Assembly (NCBI RefSeq): GCF_000377565.1
Contig: NZ_KB898357.1
Coordinates: forward strand, 186,001-250,000
Source: Rhizobium sp. 2MFCol3.1
GTDB taxonomy: Bacteria > Pseudomonadota > Alphaproteobacteria > Rhizobiales > Rhizobiaceae
DNA: 64,000 bases
Direction of reading: 5' to 3'
The notes under the pieces were generated by a model. It did no database searches and was not told where the DNA came from. It saw nothing but the letters and a program-made list of their open reading frames with translations. The translations under genes and the position numbers were made by a program. Shown piece by piece: positions 9,339 to 17,548 of this stretch (position 1 is the first letter of the stretch; each line of letters opens with the position of its first letter).

Positions 9339-10352
9339 ATGCGCGCCGTCGCCTACACCACCCCGCAGCCCATTTCCGCCGAGACATCGCTGATCGACGT
9401 CGACCTGCCAATGCCCGAGGCTACCGGCCACGATCTCCTGGTCCAGATCAAAGCCGTCTCGGTCAATCCCGTCGATACCAAGATCCGCGCCGGTGTGGCG
9501 CCAGCGGACGGCGAGTTCAAGGTTCTTGGTTGGGACGCGGCCGGCATCGTCAAGGCGGTCGGTCCCGAGGTTACGCTGTTCAAGGTCGGTGACGAAGTCG
9601 CTTATGCGGGCGCGATCAACTGCCCCGGTTCCAACGCCGAATTCCATCTCGTCGATGAGCGCATTGTCGGCCGCAAGCCATCAAGCCTCGATTTCGCGGC
9701 CGCCGCCGCCCTGCCGCTGACCTCGATCACGGCTTATGAAGCGCTGTTCGACCGGCTGAAGGTGCAGGACGCCGTGCCGGGCGCCGCCAACGCCATCCTC
9801 ATCATCGGCGGCGCCGGTGGTGTCGGCTCGATCGCCATCCAGATCGCCCGCGCCTTGACCGATCTCACCGTGATCGCGACCGCCTCGCGGCCGGAAACGC
9901 AGGCCTGGGTAAAGGAGCTCGGCGCCCACCATGTCATCGACCATTCGAAGCCGATCGCGGCGCAGATGGCCGCGCTTGGCATCGGTGCGCCGGGTTTCGT
10001 CTTCTCGACCACCAACACCAGTGATCATCTGCAGGACATCGTCGAGGCCATCGCGCCGCAGGGCCGCTTTGCGCTCATCGACGACCCCAAGACGCTCGAC
10101 ATTGTGCCCTTCAAGCGCAAGGCGATTTCGATCCACTGGGAACTGATGTTCACGCGCCCGCTCTTTAACACCGCCGACATGATCGAGCAGCACAAGCTCC
10201 TGAACAAGATCGCCGACCTGGTCGATGCCGGCACCATCCGCACGACGCTGAACGAAACGCTCGGCGTGATCAATGCGGCGAACCTGAAGAGGGCGCATGC
10301 GATGATCGAGAGCGGGAAGACCAAGGGCAAGCTGGTGCTCGCAGGCTTCTGA
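9339..10352 (+). CDS. Zinc-type alcohol dehydrogenase-like / quinone oxidoreductase family protein
   Basis: A 337-residue medium-chain reductase. The N-terminal GroES-like domain carries VNPVDTKIRAG, and the Rossmann fold nucleotide motif is IIGGAGGVGSIAIQ (about residue 155). The Cys/His ligands of the catalytic zinc found in true alcohol dehydrogenases are not evident, which places it with NADPH:quinone oxidoreductase-like enzymes. ATG 9339 has GGAG just upstream; an upstream in-frame extension is not conserved-looking. The divergent HxlR regulator probably controls it in response to quinones or other electrophiles. Confidence 0.85.
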   Translation: MRAVAYTTPQPISAETSLIDVDLPMPEATGHDLLVQIKAVSVNPVDTKIRAGVAPADGEFKVLGWDAAGIVKAVGPEVTLFKVGDEVAYAGAINCPGSNAEFHLVDERIVGRKPSSLDFAAAAALPLTSITAYEALFDRLKVQDAVPGAANAILIIGGAGGVGSIAIQIARALTDLTVIATASRPETQAWVKELGAHHVIDHSKPIAAQMAALGIGAPGFVFSTTNTSDHLQDIVEAIAPQGRFALIDDPKTLDIVPFKRKAISIHWELMFTRPLFNTADMIEQHKLLNKIADLVDAGTIRTTLNETLGVINAANLKRAHAMIESGKTKGKLVLAGF

Positions 10353-10370
10353 TCGCTGCCAGCTTGTCCC

Positions 10371-10411
10371 GATGGATAAGCATTCCGGCATAAAGCAGCG
10401 GCTTATCCATC
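10371..10411. repeat. 11-bp perfect inverted repeat after the oxidoreductase gene
   Basis: GATGGATAAGC (10371-10381) and GCTTATCCATC (10401-10411) flank a 19-nt loop, 19 bp after the stop codon. It may be an mRNA 3' hairpin or protein site; a stronger terminator follows immediately. Confidence 0.5.
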
Positions 10412-10424
10412 ACGCCCAGCCATG

Positions 10425-10450
10425 AAGCCGCGCGGCCTGCGCGGCTTTTT
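10425..10450 (+). terminator. Rho-independent terminator after the oxidoreductase gene
   Basis: A 9-bp perfect stem, AAGCCGCGC (10425-10433) with GCGCGGCTT (10439-10447), loop GGCCT, running into TTT. Placed between the oxidoreductase gene and mgtE, on the strand of both. Confidence 0.8.
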
Positions 10451-10451
10451 C

Positions 10452-10672
10452 GCCGCAACCACCTACCCCGCTTGACTTTTTCAGCGTTTGGGACCACCTA
10501 CAGCATCACGCACGGAACGCCCGTTCCGCGCGGATATCAACGGAGCCATCTCACGATGCCAAGCGACAGTAGTAGTCGATTGCCTTTGCCGTACGCGGCC
10601 TTCGTGCGCTGACCGATATCCATCGGGCTCGCCCGTCGGACGCTGCGGCGGATCGACGGAAAGGCGAGCTAT
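10452..10672 (+). other. Structured leader/promoter region upstream of mgtE
   Basis: This 220-bp stretch holds no convincing ORF. It has CTTGAC at 10471-10476, matching the rhizobial sigma-70 -35 box, but no clear -10 at standard spacing. A hairpin CGGAAC (10513-10518) with GTTCCG (10523-10528) follows. If transcription begins near 10505 the mRNA leader is long, about 170 nt. I cannot match it to the M-box or ykoK Mg riboswitch. Confidence 0.35.
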
Positions 10673-12049
10673 ATGAACATCAATCGCTTCCCTCTGCGGG
10701 CAGGCCATGCCGCCCGTTTCTTTGCCAGCGACAGCCTCGGTGCCATCACCACGGCTGAACGCGTCGAGCGTCTGAACGCGCTCGAAATTCCCGAAGCAGC
10801 GGCTATCCTCGCCACGCTGCCGCAGCAGAAGGCCATCCGCATACTCGGACGCCCAGAGCTGCACCATGCCGCCGCGATGCTGACCGAAATGCCGGTCGAG
10901 CAGGCCGCACGGCTTTTGAACGCCACCGCCAACGACCGCGTCGCCGACCTGTTTCAGGAAATGGACGAGGCCGCTCGGGCACATCTGTTTTCCAAGCTCG
11001 ACCGCGCGACCTGTCTCGCCGTGCAGCACCTCATGGGCTATCCGCCGCGTACGGCCGGTAGCATCATGACGACGGAGTTCGTCAGCGTGCCGGCGACCTG
11101 GACGGTCGAGAAGACATTGGAGCATGTTCGCAAGGTCGAGCGTTCGCGCGAGACCGTCTATGCGATCTATGTTCTCGACGTGGAGACACAGGCGCTCACG
11201 AGCGTCGTCACGCTGCGCCGCCTCATCAACGGAGAGCCGCAGGCCTCGGTGCTGAGCGTCGCCCAGCAGGGCGGCATCGTCCGCGCCGATCCGCTGATGA
11301 CGCAGGAAGACGTGGCGCGGCTGATCCGCAAGCACAATCTGCTGGCGCTGCCTGTTATCGGCGAGAACGGCCATATGCTGGGGATTGTCACCGTCGACGA
11401 CGTGATCGATACGATGATCGCCGACCAGACGGAAGACGCGCAGAAGTTCGGCGGCATGGAGGCGCTCGGAAAGCCCTATATGACGATCAGCTTCGCCGGC
11501 ATGCTGAAGAAGCGCGCCGGCTGGCTCTGCGCCCTCTTCCTCGGCGAAATGCTGACGGCAAGCGCCATGCAGCATTTCGAGGGCGAACTGGAAAAGGCGA
11601 TCGTGCTGACGCTGTTCGTGCCGCTGATCATGAGCTCCGGCGGCAATTCCGGTTCGCAGGCGACGTCGCTCATCATCCGGGCGCTGGCGCTGGGCGAGCT
11701 GAAGCTGTCGGACTGGTGGCGGGTTCTGCTGCGTGAATTGCCGACCGGCATCGTGCTCGGCTCGATCCTCGGCGCCGTCGGTTTTGCCCGCATCATCCTG
11801 TGGCAGAATATCGGGCTCTATGATTACGGCGAGCACTGGATTCTCGTCGGCTTCACGATCTTTGCGGCGCTGATCGGGATCGTGACGTTCGGCTCGGTGG
11901 CGGGCTCGATGCTGCCCTTCGTGCTGCAGAAACTGCGGCTCGATCCGGCGAGCGCGTCTGCACCCTTCGTCGCCACGCTGGTCGACGTGACCGGGCTGGT
12001 AATCTACTTCTCAGTGGCGCTGCTGATCCTCAGCGGCACATTGCTTTAA
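10673..12049 (+). CDS. mgtE: MgtE magnesium transporter
   Basis: A 458-residue Mg2+ channel of the MgtE/SLC41 family. The order is an N-terminal superhelical MgtE_N domain (residues about 25-125), two CBS domains (about 130-255, including GSIMTTEFVSVP and DDVIDTMIADQTEDAQ), a connecting helix, then five membrane helices (about 280-458). The pore region carries SSGGNSGSQATSLIIRALA, the conserved family signature. It has full family length. The cytosolic domains sense Mg2+ and close the pore when magnesium is high. It stands alone between two terminators. Confidence 0.95.
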   Translation: MNINRFPLRAGHAARFFASDSLGAITTAERVERLNALEIPEAAAILATLPQQKAIRILGRPELHHAAAMLTEMPVEQAARLLNATANDRVADLFQEMDEAARAHLFSKLDRATCLAVQHLMGYPPRTAGSIMTTEFVSVPATWTVEKTLEHVRKVERSRETVYAIYVLDVETQALTSVVTLRRLINGEPQASVLSVAQQGGIVRADPLMTQEDVARLIRKHNLLALPVIGENGHMLGIVTVDDVIDTMIADQTEDAQKFGGMEALGKPYMTISFAGMLKKRAGWLCALFLGEMLTASAMQHFEGELEKAIVLTLFVPLIMSSGGNSGSQATSLIIRALALGELKLSDWWRVLLRELPTGIVLGSILGAVGFARIILWQNIGLYDYGEHWILVGFTIFAALIGIVTFGSVAGSMLPFVLQKLRLDPASASAPFVATLVDVTGLVIYFSVALLILSGTLL

Positions 12050-12055
12050 ACAGGA

Positions 12056-12079
12056 AAACGGGGCCAGTCGGCCCCGTTT
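12056..12079. terminator. Bidirectional terminator between mgtE and the L,D-transpeptidase gene
   Basis: A 10-bp perfect stem, AAACGGGGCC (12056-12065) with GGCCCCGTTT (12070-12079), loop AGTC. T-runs appear on both strands, suited to the two convergent genes it separates. Confidence 0.85.
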
Positions 12080-12090
12080 CTCATTGTCGT

Positions 12091-12711
12091 TTAGGCCGTT
12101 GCCTGGATGACGACGACCTGCGCGCCCGGCTCTACCCGCTCGTAGAGATCGATGACGTCGTGGTTGAGCATGCGAATGCAACCGCTCGACATGGCAAGAC
12201 CGATCGACTGCGGCTGGTTGGTGCCGTGTATGCGGAAATGCGTGTCGTTGCCGCTGCGATAGAGATAGATGGCGCGGGCGCCGAGCGGATTGTTCGGCCC
12301 ACCCGGCATGCCGCCGGCGAGCTTGCGGTAGCGCTCTTCGCGGCGCTGCATGTTTTCGGTCGGCGTCCAGCTCGGCCATTCGGCCTTGCGCCCGACATAG
12401 GCGCCACCTGCAAAGGCCAGCCCTTCCCGGCCGACACCGACGCCATAGCGCATCGCCTGATTGTCGCCGAGGATGTAATAGAGGCGACGGGCGGGCGTAT
12501 CGACGACGATGGTGCCGGGGCTATAGCTCGAGGCGTAGCTGACCTGCTGGCGACGAAGCTCCGGATCGATCTTGTCGATCGGCATGGCCGGCAACGGAAA
12601 CTTCTCGGCCGGAATGGCCGCGTAGTTGGCGCGATGATCAGGACCGCTCGAAGCGCAGCCGGCGAGAAGCGCGGAGACGCCCAGAACGAAACCACGGCGG
12701 GAAAGCGACAT
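12091..12711 (-). CDS. L,D-transpeptidase (YkuD) lipoprotein
   Basis: A 206-residue envelope enzyme. The N-terminus is a twin-arginine-like/lipoprotein signal (MSLSRRGFVLG followed by lipobox LLAGC), predicting lipidation at C19. The YkuD domain carries the catalytic HGTN (H162) and SSGCIR (catalytic C178) motifs, with 15 residues between them. Such enzymes form 3-3 crosslinks in peptidoglycan or attach proteins to it; in Rhizobiales this chemistry dominates polar wall growth. A CtrA-like box lies about 50 bp upstream, hinting at cell-cycle control. Confidence 0.9.
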   Translation of the reverse strand: MSLSRRGFVLGVSALLAGCASSGPDHRANYAAIPAEKFPLPAMPIDKIDPELRRQQVSYASSYSPGTIVVDTPARRLYYILGDNQAMRYGVGVGREGLAFAGGAYVGRKAEWPSWTPTENMQRREERYRKLAGGMPGGPNNPLGARAIYLYRSGNDTHFRIHGTNQPQSIGLAMSSGCIRMLNHDVIDLYERVEPGAQVVVIQATA

Positions 12712-12762
12712 CGAAGCAGTTCCTTAACGTTCGGTTGATGAGACCGAGGTTACGGAGATTAT

Positions 12763-12779
12763 GGTTAATGAACTGCTAA
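12763..12779 (-). promoter_or_regulatory. Candidate CtrA-binding box upstream of the L,D-transpeptidase gene
   Basis: On the minus strand the site reads TTAG-CAGTTCA-TTAACC, one base off the CtrA consensus TTAA-N7-TTAAC. It lies 52-68 bp before the start codon, in the sole upstream region of the transpeptidase gene. CtrA is the conserved alphaproteobacterial cell-cycle regulator; binding here is inference. Confidence 0.45.
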
Positions 12780-12804
12780 GCGTGTGTCGCCGGTAACGCA
12801 CTCG

Positions 12805-13350
12805 TTAAGAGGTTGTGAGGTGGCTGCTCGCACCTCCAAGCGTTAACACCATGGCCACGCGCCGTTCCGGATCCATGCCGTTGCTGACCTCGTCATCGAT
12901 CTTGGCCCACAGAAATGGCGGCATGTCCTGGCCGCCTACCGTTTGGAAGCCGATGGATTGGTAGAAAGGTGCGTTGAACGGGACATGGCGATCCGTCGTC
13001 AACGTCAGAGCGGAAAGCCGGCGTGTCTTTGCCATTTCGACAGCGTGGGACATCAGGCGCCGGCCGACGCCCTTTCGTTGCCAGTCCCTGCTGACATCGA
13101 GCTCGATCACATAGAGGGTGTCGTGGATCTCTTCCGCCGCGAGGAAGCCGACCGGGCGGTCATCGCTGTCTGCGGCCACGATCAGCAGGCCGGCTTCAAG
13201 CGCTTTTCGCAGGACGTCGTGCGGCAAGGCTTGCGCTGCGTCGGAGATGCCCAACGCCTCCGCCAATGTCGCGAAGGCGTCGAGTTCGATCTCGGTCAGG
13301 CGCGGCAATTCTTCCAAGCGCGCCTGCCTGATCGCAAGGGTAGCGCTCAC
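12805..13350 (-). CDS. GNAT-family N-acetyltransferase
   Basis: A 181-residue GNAT-fold protein. The acetyl-CoA pyrophosphate loop is RDWQRKGVGRRLMSHAV (motif A, Q/RxxGxG/A) at about residues 91-107, followed by the motif B segment NAPFYQSIGF. The acceptor is unknown. It starts 10 bp after the stop of the ETF-ubiquinone oxidoreductase gene on the same strand, so the two are probably co-transcribed, although no functional link is obvious. Confidence 0.85.
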   Translation of the reverse strand: MSATLAIRQARLEELPRLTEIELDAFATLAEALGISDAAQALPHDVLRKALEAGLLIVAADSDDRPVGFLAAEEIHDTLYVIELDVSRDWQRKGVGRRLMSHAVEMAKTRRLSALTLTTDRHVPFNAPFYQSIGFQTVGGQDMPPFLWAKIDDEVSNGMDPERRVAMVLTLGGASSHLTTS

Positions 13351-13360
13351 GGCTCATCCC

Positions 13361-15025
13361 TTACATATTCGGATAAACCGGCCCCTCACCGCCCTGCGGC
13401 GGCACCCAGTTGATGTTCTGGTTGGGGTCCTTGATATCGCAGGTCTTGCAGTGGACGCAGTTCTGGGCGTTGATGACGTAGGTCTCTTGCCCGTCCTTCT
13501 CGACCCACTCGTAGACGCCTGCAGGACAGTAGCGCGTCGAGGGACCAGCGAAGATGTCGTGCTCCGACGACTTCTGCAGCGCCATGTCCTTGACCTTCAG
13601 ATGCACCGGCTCGTTTTCCTCGTGATTGGTGTTCGACAGGAACACCGAGGAGAGGCGGTCGAAGGTCAGCACGCCGTCGGGCTTGGGGTAGTCGATCGGC
13701 TTGTGCTTTGAGGCCGGTTCCAGCGACTGGGCGTCGGTCTTGCCGTGACCGAGCGTGCCGAAGAAGGAGAAGCCGAGGAGCTGGTTGGTCCACATGTCGA
13801 GACCGCCGAGTGCGACGCCGATGGCGGTTCCGAACTTCGACCAAAGCGGCTTGACGTTGCGGACCTTCTTCAGGTCCTTGCCGATGTCGCTTGCGCGCCA
13901 TTCGTTCTCGATCTCGATGACCTCATCATTGGCGCGGCCTGCTGCGATGGCGTCGGCTATCCTGTCGGCCGCCAGCATGCCCGAGAGCACGGCATTGTGG
14001 CTGCCCTTGATACGGGGAACGTTGACGAAGCCGGCGGAGCAGCCGATCAGGGCGCCGCCCGGAAAGGTCAGCTTCGGCACCGACTGGTAACCGCCCTCGG
14101 TGATGGCGCGCGCGCCATAGGAAAGCCGCTTGCCGCCCTCGAAGGTAGTGCGGATCGCCGGGTGCGTCTTGAAGCGCTGGAATTCCTCGAAGGGGTAGAG
14201 ATAGGGGTTCTTGTAGTTCAGGTGCACGACGAAGCCGACGGCAACGAGGTTGTCTTCCAGATGATAGAGGAAGGAGCCGCCACCGGTCTTCATGCCGAGC
14301 GGCCAGCCGAAGGAGTGCTGCACGAGGCCCTGCTTGTGGTTCTCCGGCTTGACCTGCCAGAGCTCCTTGATGCCGATGCCGAATTTTTGGGGTTCGCGAT
14401 CCTTTTGCAGGTCGAACTTGGCGATGAGCTGCTTGGCGAGCGAGCCGCGCACGCCCTCGCCGATCAGCGTATATTTGCCCAGCAATTCCATGCCGCGCGT
14501 GAAGTTCGGGCCGGGTTCGCCGTTCTTCTCGACGCCCATGTCGCCAGTGGCGACACCGATGACAGCGCCCTCGTCGTTGTAGAGCACTTCGGTGGCGGCG
14601 AAGCCCGGATAGATCTCGACGCCCAAGGCTTCCGCGTGGCCCGCCAGCCAGCGACAGACGTTGCCGAGCGAGACGATGTAGTTGCCGTGATTGCTCATCA
14701 GCGGCGGCATCGCGAAGTTCGGCAGGCGGATGGAGCCGGCCGGGCCGAGCAGCAGGAAGTGGTCGTCCTTGACCTCGGTCTTGAACGGATGATCGGCCTC
14801 TTCGCGCCACTCCGGCAGCAGGCGGTCGATACCGATGGGATCAACGACTGCGCCAGACAGGATATGCGCGCCGACTTCAGCGCCCTTCTCCAGCACGACG
14901 ACCGAGAGTTCGGGATTGACCTGCTTCAGCCTGATCGCAGCCGAAAGGCCGGCAGGACCGCCGCCGACAATCACGACGTCGAATTCCATGCTCTCGCGTT
15001 CGGGCAGTTCAGTCGCTTCGGTCAT
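13361..15025 (-). CDS. Electron transfer flavoprotein-ubiquinone oxidoreductase
   Basis: A 554-residue full-length ETF-QO. The N-terminal FAD-binding Rossmann motif is VVIVGGGPAGLSAAIRL (about residues 16-32). The central UQ/FAD region contains GCSAGFVNVPRIKGSHNA. The C-terminal ferredoxin-like domain has the 4Fe-4S ligands C500, C523, C526 and C529 (CPAGVYEW ... NCVHCKTCDIKDP). It passes electrons from ETF, reduced by fatty-acid and amino-acid dehydrogenases, to ubiquinone at the inner membrane. A GNAT gene follows 10 bp downstream. Confidence 0.97.
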   Translation of the reverse strand: MTEATELPERESMEFDVVIVGGGPAGLSAAIRLKQVNPELSVVVLEKGAEVGAHILSGAVVDPIGIDRLLPEWREEADHPFKTEVKDDHFLLLGPAGSIRLPNFAMPPLMSNHGNYIVSLGNVCRWLAGHAEALGVEIYPGFAATEVLYNDEGAVIGVATGDMGVEKNGEPGPNFTRGMELLGKYTLIGEGVRGSLAKQLIAKFDLQKDREPQKFGIGIKELWQVKPENHKQGLVQHSFGWPLGMKTGGGSFLYHLEDNLVAVGFVVHLNYKNPYLYPFEEFQRFKTHPAIRTTFEGGKRLSYGARAITEGGYQSVPKLTFPGGALIGCSAGFVNVPRIKGSHNAVLSGMLAADRIADAIAAGRANDEVIEIENEWRASDIGKDLKKVRNVKPLWSKFGTAIGVALGGLDMWTNQLLGFSFFGTLGHGKTDAQSLEPASKHKPIDYPKPDGVLTFDRLSSVFLSNTNHEENEPVHLKVKDMALQKSSEHDIFAGPSTRYCPAGVYEWVEKDGQETYVINAQNCVHCKTCDIKDPNQNINWVPPQGGEGPVYPNM

Positions 15026-15280
15026 CCGTCATTCTCCGCTCGGCCGGCTTTGCGGCCACAAATCCCCGTGTATGGGGTATCTCTTGGCAAAACATGGCTG
15101 GATTGTCGAGCCGGGAAACGACAGCCAATACCCCATTTCGCGCAATGATATTCCTCTTCACAAAAGAACTACATGACGTTTACGTCAACGTCAATAAATG
15201 AAGCTGATCAGGCCATGGTCGGCCTTTCCTTTTGATCGTTGCGCGCCCTATAAATGCACCGAACAACAGGAGACTTCAAA

Positions 15281-16069
15281 ATGGATCTGGGCATCAAGGG
15301 CAAGCGCGCGCTCGTGCTGGCATCGTCGCGCGGACTTGGCCACGGCATCGCGGTCGCCCTGGCGCGCGAAGGCGCCAATGTGCTTTTGTGCGGACGCAGC
15401 GGCGAAACGCTGGAGGCGAACTGCAAGGCGATCAATGCCGAGGGCAAGGGCAAGGCCGACTGGATCTGGGCCGATCTTTCGGAAGAGAACTTCGTCGAGA
15501 CGGTCACGACAGCCGTCAAGAGCAAGCTCGGCGGCGTGGACATCCTGATCAACAACACCGGCGGCCCGACGCCCGGCACCACCGAGGACATGACGGCCGA
15601 ACGGCTGGAGACCTATTTCTTCTCGATGGTGCTCCGGGTCATCACGCTCACCAATGCACTGCTGCCCGGCATGAAGGAACAGGAATGGGGTCGCATCCTG
15701 ACGGTGGCGTCCTCGGGCGTAATCGAGCCGATCGGCAATCTCGCGCTTTCCAACACGCTGCGCCCAGCGCTTGCCGGCTGGAGCAAGACATTGGCCACCG
15801 AAATCGGCCGCTTCGGCGTCACCACCAACCTGCTGCTCCCCGGCTCGATCCTGACGAGCCGCCTCGACGATCTCGACGGCGCCGCCGCCAAGCGCACGGG
15901 CAAAAGCGTCGACGAGATTCGCGTCGTCAAGGAAGCGGCCATCCCCGTCGGGCGGTATGGCAAGGTGGAGGAGTTCGCGGCGACCGCCGCCTTCCTGTGC
16001 AGCCAGCAGGCGAGCTATATCACCGGCAGCCTGGTGCGCTGCGATGGCGGCGCGGCGCGATCCCTCTGA
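15281..16069 (+). CDS. Atypical short-chain dehydrogenase/reductase lacking the YxxxK motif
   Basis: A 262-residue SDR-fold protein. The cofactor loop is ASSRGLGHGIA (a variant of TGxxxGIG), NNTGG replaces NNAG, and the C-terminus DGGAARSL is family-typical. In the segment where SDRs have Tyr-x-x-x-Lys this protein has S157-N-T-L-R161, so both catalytic residues are replaced. A subgroup of 'BKR-like' SDRs with this pattern is known; its chemistry is poorly defined. ATG 15281 has AGGAG with about 8-nt spacing; an in-frame ATG nine codons upstream lacks a ribosome site. Confidence 0.85.
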   Translation: MDLGIKGKRALVLASSRGLGHGIAVALAREGANVLLCGRSGETLEANCKAINAEGKGKADWIWADLSEENFVETVTTAVKSKLGGVDILINNTGGPTPGTTEDMTAERLETYFFSMVLRVITLTNALLPGMKEQEWGRILTVASSGVIEPIGNLALSNTLRPALAGWSKTLATEIGRFGVTTNLLLPGSILTSRLDDLDGAAAKRTGKSVDEIRVVKEAAIPVGRYGKVEEFAATAAFLCSQQASYITGSLVRCDGGAARSL

Positions 16070-16082
16070 TCGCAAACGACAA

Positions 16083-16107
16083 TCGGGCGTCAGCCGGTGG
16101 CGCCCGA
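16083..16107 (+). terminator. Stem-loop after the SDR gene
   Basis: TCGGGCG (16083-16089) pairs with CGCCCGA (16101-16107), 13 bp after the SDR stop. No T-run follows, so termination strength is uncertain. Confidence 0.4.
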
Positions 16108-16279
16108 CCGCCGTTGCGTCACATTCACGCAATCGCCTGTTGTTTAGAATATGCGAACATTACGAAAATTTAAGCCATTCTAACCACTTAGTGATGCCCC
16201 TGTCGGGATTGTGTCTTTTTCGTGCCGCAATAAAAGTGGTTGAATAAGTCATACTCAACAGCCCCCGACCGGTATCAAC

Positions 16280-17548
16280 ATGAAGAAACTCTGGATCACC
16301 ACCTGCCTTGTTGTCGCAGCCGGCTTCGGCGCGTGGCACTATAAGGATCGCATTCCCTATCTCTCGCAATTCGGACCGAAACCGACCGCGCAGGCCGACG
16401 CCTCCGGCGGCAAGCAGGCGGCGGGCGATGGAGCACAGCAGGGCGGCGACCAGAAGGGCAAGGGGCGCAAAGGCGGCGGGCCGACGCTGGTGAAGACCGT
16501 GGCTGCCGTGAAGACCGTGCTGCCGCGCGATGTCACCGCATCCGGTTGGGCCGACGCCGACGACAACACGACGATCGCCGCGCAGGAACAGGGGCTGGTC
16601 ACCGAGATCATCGCCAGCGATGGCTCCTCCGTCAAGCAAGGCGACCTCATCGCCAAACTCGACAACCGCACGGCACAGGCCGCGGTCGACAAGGACAATG
16701 CGATGATCGCGCGCGATACCGCGACGGTCGCCGAGTCCGAAACGGCGCTCACGCGCGCCTCGGACCTTTTGACATCGAAAGCCGGCACGCAGCAGACCTA
16801 CGATCAGGCGAAGGCCGCGCGCGACACTGCCGTCGCCACCGTGCAGGCGGACAAGGCGACGCTCGCTTCCGATCAGGTGCTGCTGGAGCATACCGACATC
16901 CGGGCGCCCTTCGACGGGCGCCTTGGCGACATCGCCGTCAGCCCCGGCGCCTTCGTGACGGCAGGCGCGACGATCGTGACGATCGCGAAATATGACCCGA
17001 TCTATGTGAAGTTCCACTTGCAGGAGCGCGATCTTCGGCAGCTGAAGCTGGCGCTCGCCGCCGGCCCCGTCGACGTGACCACCGTGCCGCCATCAGGCAA
17101 GGGCAAGCCGCGCACCGGGCATATCAGCTTCTACGACAACACCGTCGATACAGCATCCGGCACCATCCTCGCCAAGGCGAAATTCGAGAATGCATCGGGC
17201 GCGCTTTGGCCCGGCCAGTCGGTCAACATCGTGGTCCATTTCAACAACAACGAACAGCAGATCGTTGTGCCGACGGTGGCAGTCAGCCCCGGCGCAGACG
17301 GCTTCTACTCCTTCGTCGTTAACGACGGAAAGGTGCGGCTGGCGCCCGTCACTGTCGCCCGCGCCAACGGCGGCTACACGGCGATCGCGGCCGGTCTTTC
17401 GGAAGGCGACCATGTGGTCATCGAGGGACAGGCGCAGCTCGTCGACAAGCAGGCCGTGAAGGAAGAATTCGATAGCAAGGCGATCAACGTCGCCTCGGCG
17501 GATCAGCCGAAGTCAACGGAAACCATCGTGGCGGGCACGGAAGAATGA
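16280..17548 (+). CDS. RND efflux periplasmic adaptor (HlyD/MdtA-type membrane fusion protein)
   Basis: A 422-residue adaptor. An N-terminal signal anchor (residues about 4-20) is followed by a Gly/Lys-rich linker. Then come a barrel-sandwich lipoyl-like half (TTIAAQEQGLVTEIIASDGSSVKQGD), an alpha-helical hairpin (about 125-195) and the second lipoyl half (IRAPFDGRLGDIAVSPGAFV), then the beta-barrel and membrane-proximal domains. It bridges an RND pump to an outer membrane channel; no channel gene is adjacent. Its stop overlaps the pump start by 4 bp (ATGA), so the two are translationally coupled. Confidence 0.92.
   Translation: MKKLWITTCLVVAAGFGAWHYKDRIPYLSQFGPKPTAQADASGGKQAAGDGAQQGGDQKGKGRKGGGPTLVKTVAAVKTVLPRDVTASGWADADDNTTIAAQEQGLVTEIIASDGSSVKQGDLIAKLDNRTAQAAVDKDNAMIARDTATVAESETALTRASDLLTSKAGTQQTYDQAKAARDTAVATVQADKATLASDQVLLEHTDIRAPFDGRLGDIAVSPGAFVTAGATIVTIAKYDPIYVKFHLQERDLRQLKLALAAGPVDVTTVPPSGKGKPRTGHISFYDNTVDTASGTILAKAKFENASGALWPGQSVNIVVHFNNNEQQIVVPTVAVSPGADGFYSFVVNDGKVRLAPVTVARANGGYTAIAAGLSEGDHVVIEGQAQLVDKQAVKEEFDSKAINVASADQPKSTETIVAGTEE

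Noticed and set aside
10452..10672. An M-box or other known magnesium riboswitch before mgtE
   Set aside because: I looked for the conserved M-box core and did not find it; only simple hairpins are visible.
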